From Rhodopseudomonas palustris (GTDB lineage Bacteria; Pseudomonadota; Alphaproteobacteria; Rhizobiales; Xanthobacteraceae), in the NCBI RefSeq assembly GCF_013415845.1, contig NZ_CP058907.1, positions 1,922,001 through 1,986,000 on the forward strand: a stretch of DNA of 64,000 nt, given 5' to 3'. The notes beneath the pieces are model-generated. The model was not told the origin of the DNA and did no database searches. It saw nothing but the letters and a program-made list of their open reading frames with translations. This document shows positions 8,556-15,460 of this stretch, one piece after another. Position numbers and translations under genes: made by a program. Within the stretch, counting starts at the first letter, position 1; each line of letters starts with the position of its first letter.

Positions 8556-9791
8556 CTAGCCGCCGCTCGGCGCGGCGACTTCGCCTTCGATCACGTCGCC
8601 GAACAGCTTCCAGTTTTCGCCTTCGAACCGCATCATCTGCAGCTGCTCGATCGGCGCGAAGTCGGTCGGCGAGGTGTTCAGCGTCACGCCCGGCAGCAGG
8701 CCGCCGAGCTGCACGCCCTTGAGGTTCGCCGCCTGCTTCATCACGTTCTCACGGCTGAGGTCGTCGCCGCACTGCTTGATCAGCACCGCCACGGTCTCGG
8801 CGATGTTGTAGCCGGTGGTGAACGAGCTGTCGGCGCGGCTGGCGTCCGGCGCGTACTTGGCCATGAACTCGTAATACGCCTTCATGCCTGGGTCGTTTTC
8901 CCACTGCTTGTCGGTGGCGTCCTTGGCGTAGGCGGCCGAGACGATGCCCTGGGCGTTTTCGAAGCCGGCCGGCTTCATCACGCTGCCGGTGGAGGCCGAG
9001 ACGTTCGGCACGATCATCATCGGCTTCCAGGCGAGTTCGGCGACCTTTTTGATGGTCTGCGCGGCGAACTTCGGCGTGGCGAAGATCACCAGCACGTCCG
9101 GGTTGGCGGCCTTGATCTTGACGATGTGGGAGTCGACGGTCGGCTCGGTCAGCTCGTAGCTGTCCTCGATCACGACCTGCGACACCTTGGCGCCGAGACC
9201 GTCCTTGAGGCCCTTCAGGTAGTCCTTGCCGAAATCGTCGCCCTGGTACAGCACAGCGATCTTGGCGTCCGGCTTCTCCTTCAGGATGTACTTGGCGTAG
9301 ATTCGACCTTCGCTCTGGTAGCTCGGCAGCCAGCCCATCGTCCACGGGAAGTGCTTCGGGTCGTTCCACTTGGTGGCGCCCGACGCCAGGAACAGATGCG
9401 GCACCTTCTTGGCGTTGAGATACTTCTGGATCGCGGTGTTCGAGGGCGTGCCGAGCGGCGAGAACATGAACAGCACTTCGTCGCTCTCGACCAGCTTGCG
9501 GGTCTGCTCGACAGCCTTCGGCGGTGAATAGGCGTCGTCATAGGACACGTAGACGATCTTGCGGCCGTTGATGCCGCCCTTGTCATTGATCATCTTGAAA
9601 TAGGCTTCCTGCGCCCGGCCGACGCTGCCATAGGCCGAGGCGGGGCCAGAATACGGCACGATGTTGCCGATCTTGACTTCGGTGTCGCTCGCACCGGGGC
9701 CGTATTTCTTTTGCGCCAGCGCTTGCCCGCCGGTGGCGGACAGCAGCGCGACGGCCGCGACGGCGGCGATCGAACGGGACAGGGAAGACAT
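8556..9791 (-). CDS. Liv-type ABC transporter periplasmic substrate-binding protein
   Basis: Periplasmic solute receptor of 411 residues, type I binding fold (Peripla_BP_6). ATG 9791 has AGGA about 8 bases upstream and starts a signal peptide ending ...GGQALAQ. The mature protein has VKIGNIVPYSGPASAYG, KMINDKGGINGRKI, VLFMFSPLGTPSN and AVLYQGDDFGKDYL, all standard for receptors of the leucine/aromatic acid importer class. It is on the same strand as livHM but about 6 kb away with unrelated genes between, so it may serve that importer or another. A nested palindrome at 9831-9854 lies just upstream. The substrate is unknown. Confidence 0.9.
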   Translation of the reverse strand: MSSLSRSIAAVAAVALLSATGGQALAQKKYGPGASDTEVKIGNIVPYSGPASAYGSVGRAQEAYFKMINDKGGINGRKIVYVSYDDAYSPPKAVEQTRKLVESDEVLFMFSPLGTPSNTAIQKYLNAKKVPHLFLASGATKWNDPKHFPWTMGWLPSYQSEGRIYAKYILKEKPDAKIAVLYQGDDFGKDYLKGLKDGLGAKVSQVVIEDSYELTEPTVDSHIVKIKAANPDVLVIFATPKFAAQTIKKVAELAWKPMMIVPNVSASTGSVMKPAGFENAQGIVSAAYAKDATDKQWENDPGMKAYYEFMAKYAPDASRADSSFTTGYNIAETVAVLIKQCGDDLSRENVMKQAANLKGVQLGGLLPGVTLNTSPTDFAPIEQLQMMRFEGENWKLFGDVIEGEVAAPSGG

Positions 9792-9830
9792 CGGGTTCCT
9801 CGCGTGTTGTTGTTGGTCTTGCCGCATGCG

Positions 9831-9854
9831 CTGCATTGCAGTGCAACAGTGCAG
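9831..9854. promoter_or_regulatory. Nested palindrome upstream of the binding-protein gene
   Basis: CTGCA...TGCAG outer arms enclose TTGCA-G-TGCAA, and GTGCA-type half sites repeat within 24 bp, 40 bases before the ATG at 9791. The position suits an operator for the transporter gene; the regulator is unknown. Confidence 0.35.
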
Positions 9855-10033
9855 CGGAGGGTTATCCGGTTCGGCCGCGTGGCTCAACCCGCCGAAATTG
9901 CGACGGTTACCAAATTTTCCGCGCATTCCGTCGAATGGAAATAGATCCGCGCGCTGCGCGGAAATGTCGCGCGGATGGCGGACGCTGGGTGCGATCGAGG
10001 TTGGTGAGGGGACCGGGCACAATCGAAGAACGA

Positions 10034-11521
10034 CTACGCCGCATGCGCCTTCTTCAGATGTGCGGCGACGAGCTTCAGATCGTCGACGAAGCGTGCGTAT
10101 TCGCGCGCCTTGGCTTCGGCGTCCGGCAGACGCAGCAAGTAGGACGGATGCACCGTCACCAGCACCTGCGGGCCGTCGTCGCGGTCGATCAGGTGGCCGC
10201 GGGTCTTGTTGATCGGGGTGATCCTGCCGAGCACGCTCTGCGCCGCGGTGGCGCCCATCGCCACCACCAGCAGCGGCTGCACCGCGGCGAGCTCGCGCTC
10301 GTACCACTGCCGGCACGCCTTAATCTCCGGCGTGGCCGGCTTCTGGTGCAGGCGGATCTTGCCACGCGGCACGAATTTGAAATGCTTCACCGCGTTGGTG
10401 ACGTAGGTCTTGCTGCGGTCGACGCCGGCCTCTGCCAGCGCGCGGTCGAGCATCTGGCCGGCGGGGCCGACGAACGGCTTGCCGGCGAGGTCTTCCTTGT
10501 CGCCGGGCTGCTCGCCGACCAGCATCACGGTGGCGTGCTGCGGGCCTTCGCCGAACACGGTCTGGGTCGCGTCTTTCCATAGATCGCAGGCGTGGCAGCC
10601 TTGTGCCTCCTCGCGCAGATGCGCCAGCGTATCGGCCTGTGGCTCGGCTCTCGTCATCGGCGGCTCCTGTCGCTGCGGCTTCCTCGGCGCGGTCGCCTCG
10701 GCCGCAACCATCGCATGCGCCTTGCGCTCGGCGTGTTCGATCAGCGGTTTGATCAGCGCCGCTTCGGGCAGATTGCGCCAATACTTCTTCGGCATTTCGG
10801 CCTGCATCGCCTTGGTCTTCAGCCGCGCCGGATTGAAGATACTGGCGTAGTAAGTCAGCCAGGTTTCCTCCAGCCGATCCTCCGACGGCGCCATTGCCTT
10901 GCTGACGCCGGGCGTGATTGCGATCGCGTGGCCGTCCCAATGTGCGCAGACGTCGGGTGTCAGGATCGACCATTCCATATCGGCGAAGCGCCGTGCGAAG
11001 AAAGGCGCGGCGAGCTCGACGATATGATGCTCGGGCTCGAACCAGGCGACGTAACGCGACTTCGGCTCGCGGCCGATCTCGCGGAAGCGAACGAAGGCGT
11101 GCATCTTGTGCTCGTCGCGCCTTACCGCCTTGGCCATCGCCTGCAGCCGCGCCACGTCCGGATCGGTTGCCACCTGCATCAGCTCGGGATTGGCGCGGAG
11201 CCGCCACAGCAGCTGATACAGGTACGCAAAGCGCTGCGGATCGCGATGCAGGATGGCAATGTGCGCCAGCTCGACGAAGCGGGCAGGGACGTTGAAGGTC
11301 TGCGCGGGGGAGGGGGATTGTGCAGGATGAATGAACGGCGCGGCCGTTTCAGCAAAGGACCCGGCATCCGGCGCCCGCCCTGGCGCGTCGAACAGCTCCG
11401 GCTCGTCGCCCGCCACCGTCCAGGTCACATCCGCCGGTGCCACGTCCGCCAGCACCAGCTCCCGCGCCGCCTTGCGCCAGCCGTCGAAGTCGGTGTCGCT
11501 GTCGAGCCGGATGCGGTTCAT
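10034..11521 (-). CDS. udgX: DUF4130 (TIGR03915-like)-UdgX fusion, uracil-DNA binding/repair protein
   Basis: Two-domain DNA repair protein of 495 residues. Residues 1 to about 265 match the DUF4130 family, linked in other genomes to a partner radical SAM protein. Residues from about 300 are a family-4-like uracil-DNA glycosylase fold: CHAC at 309-312, VGEQPGDKED near 336-345, the loop RGKIRLH ending in His392, and VHPSYLLRLP near the end. UdgX proteins use a histidine in this extra loop to bond covalently to the uracil-derived abasic site. GGGAGGA lies about 13 bases before the ATG at 11521. The radical SAM gene lies 96 bases upstream on the same strand, so the pair is probably one unit within the damage-response island. 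Confidence 0.88.
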   Translation of the reverse strand: MNRIRLDSDTDFDGWRKAARELVLADVAPADVTWTVAGDEPELFDAPGRAPDAGSFAETAAPFIHPAQSPSPAQTFNVPARFVELAHIAILHRDPQRFAYLYQLLWRLRANPELMQVATDPDVARLQAMAKAVRRDEHKMHAFVRFREIGREPKSRYVAWFEPEHHIVELAAPFFARRFADMEWSILTPDVCAHWDGHAIAITPGVSKAMAPSEDRLEETWLTYYASIFNPARLKTKAMQAEMPKKYWRNLPEAALIKPLIEHAERKAHAMVAAEATAPRKPQRQEPPMTRAEPQADTLAHLREEAQGCHACDLWKDATQTVFGEGPQHATVMLVGEQPGDKEDLAGKPFVGPAGQMLDRALAEAGVDRSKTYVTNAVKHFKFVPRGKIRLHQKPATPEIKACRQWYERELAAVQPLLVVAMGATAAQSVLGRITPINKTRGHLIDRDDGPQVLVTVHPSYLLRLPDAEAKAREYARFVDDLKLVAAHLKKAHAA

Positions 11522-11572
11522 GGTGGTTATTCTGTCCTCCCTTGACAACTTGTTAGTTCGTCCTCCTTCGGG

Positions 11573-11598
11573 GCTCGCTTCGCTCCTCGCAATGACGG
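11573..11598. repeat. Half copy of the type B palindromic repeat
   Basis: The stretch ends GCTCCTCGCAATGACGG, matching the outer arm of type B elements elsewhere in the window. It lies between udgX and the radical SAM gene without an obvious opposite arm. Confidence 0.5.
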
Positions 11599-11617
11599 CT
11601 CCCTCAAGCGCAACGTC

Positions 11618-12868
11618 TCAAAACCCAAATCCCAGTTGCTGTGCTTTCGGTTGAAACCGCTCCGCCAGCCGCGCGCCGTCAAGCAGATAGGTCGGCGGGC
11701 GGTGGTCGGGGAGAACGATGAACGGCAGCGCCTTGTTCCGTGGGATGTGGAGTTTGGCGAGGTCCGCAGCGCGGATCGCGCTGTAGCGCCGCGTATCGAT
11801 GATGCGGTCGACCGCCTTGCGGCCGAAGCCGGGAATGCGCAGCAATTCCTCGCGGCTGGCGCGGTTGACGTCGAGCGGGAAGCGCTCGCGGTGGCGCAGC
11901 GCCCAGGCGAGCTTCGGATCCATCTCCAGTGACAGCATGCCGGCGGCCGGATCGATGATCTCGCCGGCCTCAAAGCCGTAGAACCGCATCAGCCAGTCGG
12001 CCTGGTACAGCCGATGTTCGCGCACCAATGGCGGCGCCTGCAGCGGCAGCGCGCGGCTGGAATCCGGGATCGGGCTGAACGCCGAGTAGTACACCCGCTT
12101 CAGATTGTACGAACCGTAGAGATTGGCGGAGGTGTTCAGGATAGTTTGGTCGGTGGCGCTGTCGGCGCCGACAATCATCTGCGTGCTCTGGCCGGCCGGT
12201 GCGAAGCGCGGCGGCTTGGCGCGGGTGGGGGTCTTACGCGCCTCGGCCTTGGCCTCGGTCGCTTCATCCAGCTTCAGCCGCAGCCGCCCCATGGTGCGGC
12301 GGATGGCGCGGACGTTCTTCTCCGGCGCCAATTGAGCGAGGCTGGTCTCCTCCGGCATCTCGATATTGATGCTGAGCCGGTCGGCATAGCGGCCGGCCTT
12401 GGCGATCAAGGCGTCGTCGGCTTCCGGAATTGTCTTCAGATGAATGTAGCCGCGGAAGTGATGCTCCTCCCGCAAGCGCCGGGCGACCTCAACGATCTGT
12501 TCCATGGTGTAGTCGGCACTGCGGATGATGCCCGAGGACAGAAACAGTCCCTCGATGTAGTTGCGGCGATAAAAGTCGAGCGTGAGCTGCACGACTTCGT
12601 CGACGGTGAAGCGGGCGCGCGGCACGTTCGACGATGTCCGGTTGACGCAATACAGGCAGTCATAAGCACAGGCGTTGGTGAGCAGCACCTTGAGCAGCGA
12701 GATGCAGCGCCCGTCCGGCGCATATGAATGACAGATGCCCATGCCGGGCGCAGTGGAGCCGAGACCCTTGCCGCCCTGGCTGTCGCGTTTCTCCGTGCCG
12801 CTGGAGGCGCAGGAGGCGTCGTATTTCGCCGCGTCCGCCAGGATGGCCAGCTTGCGCTGCACGTCCAT
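11618..12868 (-). CDS. Putative DNA modification/repair radical SAM protein (TIGR03916-like)
   Basis: Radical S-adenosylmethionine enzyme of 416 residues. The cluster-binding CxxxCxxC is CAYDCLYC at Cys67/Cys71/Cys74, preceded by GICHSYAPDGRCISLLKVL. The middle has GLFLSSGII, GYIHLKTIP and RLSINIEMP. The C-terminus has a helix-hairpin-helix DNA-binding motif, VNRASREELLRIPGFGRKAV. This combination and the neighbouring DUF4130-UdgX gene match the TIGR03915/TIGR03916 pair, thought to act in DNA repair or modification but without a known reaction. ATG 12868 has AAGGAGA 8 bases upstream. It is divergent from imuA with a LexA site between them. Confidence 0.9.
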   Translation of the reverse strand: MDVQRKLAILADAAKYDASCASSGTEKRDSQGGKGLGSTAPGMGICHSYAPDGRCISLLKVLLTNACAYDCLYCVNRTSSNVPRARFTVDEVVQLTLDFYRRNYIEGLFLSSGIIRSADYTMEQIVEVARRLREEHHFRGYIHLKTIPEADDALIAKAGRYADRLSINIEMPEETSLAQLAPEKNVRAIRRTMGRLRLKLDEATEAKAEARKTPTRAKPPRFAPAGQSTQMIVGADSATDQTILNTSANLYGSYNLKRVYYSAFSPIPDSSRALPLQAPPLVREHRLYQADWLMRFYGFEAGEIIDPAAGMLSLEMDPKLAWALRHRERFPLDVNRASREELLRIPGFGRKAVDRIIDTRRYSAIRAADLAKLHIPRNKALPFIVLPDHRPPTYLLDGARLAERFQPKAQQLGFGF

Positions 12869-12961
12869 GCTTGGAATCTCCTTGATTCATCTCGCGAAAA
12901 AATTTGCCGCAAGCCCTCGGTGCGATCCCGATTGACTCCGCACCAAGGCAGGGATTTATTA

Positions 12962-12976
12962 GAACATATCATGAAC
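12962..12976. promoter_or_regulatory. LexA (SOS) box
   Basis: GAACATATCATGAAC is GAAC-N7-GAAC, the reverse complement of the alphaproteobacterial LexA direct repeat GTTC-N7-GTTC. It lies 58 bases before imuA and 93 bases before the divergent radical SAM gene, so LexA bound here could control both directions. Confidence 0.85.
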
Positions 12977-13034
12977 AAATGAGCCGGCAACGGGTTCATC
13001 GAATCCCAAACGGCAACGGAAAAAGGAGCGGCGC

Positions 13035-13820
13035 ATGGACAGCGCCCGCCACGGCATGCTTGCGCGCCTGCAGGGCGAAATCGACCGGCTCGAAAGCGGG
13101 ACGGCGGAGACGCTGCGCCGCGTGCCGCTCGGCTATGACGACGTGGATGCGGTGCTGCATGGCGGCCTGATGCAGGGCGCGCTGCACGAAGTGTTCTGCG
13201 ATGGCCGCCACGCCGCCGCGGCGACCGGATTCATTGCCGGCGTGGCGCAGCTGCTCGCCCAGGCGCGCTATCTGTTGTGGATCCGCCAGGATTTTTCCGC
13301 GCGCGAGAACGGCGAATTGGCGATGGAGGGGCTGGCCGAACTCGGCTTCGACCCGCGCCGCCTAGTGATGGTGCGCGCCCATGATGCCGACAGCGCGCTC
13401 CGCGCCGCCGCCGATGCGCTGGCCTGCAACGGGCTCGGCGCGGTGATCACCGAGCTGTGGGGCGAGACTCGCGCGTTCGATTCCGTCGCCTCGCGAAAAC
13501 TGACGCTGGCGGCGCAGCAGTCCGGCGTCACCGCGCTGATGCTGCGGATCGCCGCTGCGCCGCAGGCTTCGACCGCGGAAACCCGCTGGGTGATCCGCGG
13601 GGCGCCTTCGCCGCCGATCGAAGACTGGGGCGCCCCGGTGCTCGAAACCTCTCTTGTTCGCAATCGTCGCGGCCAGACCGGCCGCTGGATCATGGAATGG
13701 AATTGTGATGCGTGCCGCTTCCGTGAACCGCAGACGCATCCTCGGTCTTTGGCTGCCGAGGCTATCGACCGATCGAGTCGAACGAGCCTCGCCGCAGGCG
13801 AGCACCGGCTCGCCGGCTGA
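13035..13820 (+). CDS. imuA: Mutasome protein ImuA
   Basis: RecA-like accessory protein of damage-induced mutagenesis, 261 residues; it works with ImuB and DnaE2. ATG 13035 has AAGGAG 8 bases upstream. Typical features are RRVPLGYDDVDAVLHGGLMQGALHEVF near the start, ARYLLWIRQD, GLAELGFDPRRLVMVRA, and the late RWVIRGAPSPPIEDWGAP...LVRNRRGQTGRW. The gene follows a LexA box by 58 bases, so it should be induced by DNA damage. Its 3' end overlaps imuB by 113 bases, which couples their translation. Confidence 0.93.
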   Translation: MDSARHGMLARLQGEIDRLESGTAETLRRVPLGYDDVDAVLHGGLMQGALHEVFCDGRHAAAATGFIAGVAQLLAQARYLLWIRQDFSARENGELAMEGLAELGFDPRRLVMVRAHDADSALRAAADALACNGLGAVITELWGETRAFDSVASRKLTLAAQQSGVTALMLRIAAAPQASTAETRWVIRGAPSPPIEDWGAPVLETSLVRNRRGQTGRWIMEWNCDACRFREPQTHPRSLAAEAIDRSSRTSLAAGEHRLAG

Positions 13821-15309
13821 AGCTGCGCCTCCGCCGCCACGTGTCGTCGCCGCCAAGCGCGACAACGCGCTGGTGGTGATCGCTTGCGATGCGCGTGCGA
13901 GCCGCGGCGGGGTGATGCCCGGAATGCCGCTCGCCACCGCGCGGGCCATGCACCCTGCGCTCGATGTGATCGATCATGATCCGCACGCTGATGCGGCGCT
14001 GTTGAATGCGATCGCCGACTGGTGCGATCGCTTCACGCCGCTGGTGGCGTTCGACGGTTCCGACGGGCTGCTGCTCGATATCACTGGTTGTGCGCATCTG
14101 TTCGGCGACGAAGCCAAGTTGCTGAACATCCTGACCGCGGCGCTGACGCGGCAGGGCTTTGCGGTCAGTGCCGCGATCGCCGGCACTGCGGTGGCGGCGA
14201 GGGCGCTGACCCGCGGTGGCTCCGGCCTGATCGTCGCGCCGGGCGAAGAGATGCGCGCGGTGGCGCCGCTGCCGGTGGCGGCGCTCGGTGTCGATGAGGC
14301 GATCGTGCGCGGCCTGCGCCGCGCTGGGTTCAAGACCGTCGGCGAGGTGCTGGCGCGGCAGCCGACCGAACTCGCCGCACGGTTTGGAGAAGGCTTCGTC
14401 GCGGTGCTGCGCCAGGCGACCGGCGAAGACGACGCACCGATTTCGCCGCGGCGGCCGGCGCCGGACTATGTGGTCGACAAGAATTTTGCCGAACCGGTTG
14501 CCACCACCGAGGTCATTCTGCCGACGCTGCTGGCGCTGGCGCGGCTGCTGATCGCTGCGATGGAGCGGAATGGCAAGGGCGCGCGGCAACTGACTGCCAG
14601 CTTCTTCCGCAGCGACGGCGCGGTGCGCAGCATCAGCGTCGAGACCGGACAGCCGGTGACGCGGGTCGAGGTGGTGCAGCGGCTGTTCGCCGAGAAGCTC
14701 GATGCACTAGCCGATCCGCTCGATCCTGGCTTCGGCTATGATCTGATCCGGCTCACCGCCAGCGTCAGCGTGCCGGTGACCGAGGTGCAGCGCGGCTTCG
14801 ACACCACCGCGCATCAGGCCGAGGATGTCGCCTTGCTGGCCGACACGCTGGCGGCGCGGCTCGGCGCGCGCCGGGTGGTGCGCTATCTGCCGCAGAATAC
14901 GCATATCCCGGAGCGCGCCGCGCTGGCGGTGCCGGTGCAGCACTGTCCGCCGGACGCCGGCGATGCGCCGTGGCCGGCGCGGAGCGACGAGCCGCCGCTG
15001 CGGCCGCTACGGCTTTTGCAACAGCCCGAGCCGATCGAAGTAATAGCCGGCGCGCCGGACGATCCGCCGGCACAATTCACCTGGCGCCGCGTTCACCACC
15101 GCGTTGCCCGCGCCGAAGGCCCGGAGCGCATCGCCATGGAATGGTGGTGCGCCGCCGAGCCCGGCCTGACTCGCGATTACTTCCGGATCGAGGACGAAGC
15201 CGGCGCTCGGTTCTGGGTGTATCGCGACGGGCTCTACAACGTCGAGGTGACGCCCGAGCCCGACGGCAACGGCCAACCGCGCTGGTACATGCATGGGCTG
15301 TTTGCGTGA
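13708..15309 (+). CDS. imuB: Mutasome Y-family polymerase-like protein ImuB
   Basis: Catalytically inactive Y-family polymerase homologue of 533 residues that links the mutasome to the sliding clamp. ATG 13708 is chosen because RRILGLWLPRLSTDR begins just after; GTG 13723 is possible. The Y-family acidic residues are missing: the N-terminal motif reads LWLPRL, and the usual SxDE region reads FDGSDGLLLDITG with Gly in place of Glu. A little finger-like part and a long C-terminal tail follow. The start lies inside imuA, and the stop is 151 bases before dnaE2 with a type B repeat in the gap. Confidence 0.92.
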   Translation: MRAASVNRRRILGLWLPRLSTDRVERASPQASTGSPAEAAPPPPRVVAAKRDNALVVIACDARASRGGVMPGMPLATARAMHPALDVIDHDPHADAALLNAIADWCDRFTPLVAFDGSDGLLLDITGCAHLFGDEAKLLNILTAALTRQGFAVSAAIAGTAVAARALTRGGSGLIVAPGEEMRAVAPLPVAALGVDEAIVRGLRRAGFKTVGEVLARQPTELAARFGEGFVAVLRQATGEDDAPISPRRPAPDYVVDKNFAEPVATTEVILPTLLALARLLIAAMERNGKGARQLTASFFRSDGAVRSISVETGQPVTRVEVVQRLFAEKLDALADPLDPGFGYDLIRLTASVSVPVTEVQRGFDTTAHQAEDVALLADTLAARLGARRVVRYLPQNTHIPERAALAVPVQHCPPDAGDAPWPARSDEPPLRPLRLLQQPEPIEVIAGAPDDPPAQFTWRRVHHRVARAEGPERIAMEWWCAAEPGLTRDYFRIEDEAGARFWVYRDGLYNVEVTPEPDGNGQPRWYMHGLFA

Positions 15310-15347
15310 GAGATGGGCGAGGGGGAGTGCGTATGCTCCATCCTCCC

Positions 15348-15427
15348 CGTCATTGCGAGGAGCGAAGCGACGAAGCAATCCTGTCCCGCGTACTGAACTG
15401 GATTGCTTCGCTTCGCTCGCAATGACG
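15348..15427. repeat. Type B dispersed palindromic repeat between imuB and dnaE2
   Basis: Begins CGTCATTGCGAGGAGCGAAG and ends CTTCGCTCGCAATGACG, with GAAGCAATCC...GGATTGCTTC as an inner pair. It can form a long hairpin in the transcript between imuB and dnaE2 and could alter the relative amount of DnaE2. Confidence 0.85.
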
Positions 15428-15460
15428 AATCTAACGACTGATTTTTGAATCGAGACGCCC

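Noticed and set aside
9792..10316. N-terminal extension of the Liv-type binding protein
   Set aside because: The extension is antisense to udgX and upstream of a clear signal peptide start with its own ribosome site.
11556..11570. LexA-like site GTTC-N7-TTCG before udgX
   Set aside because: The second half does not match GTTC, so I do not count it as an SOS box.
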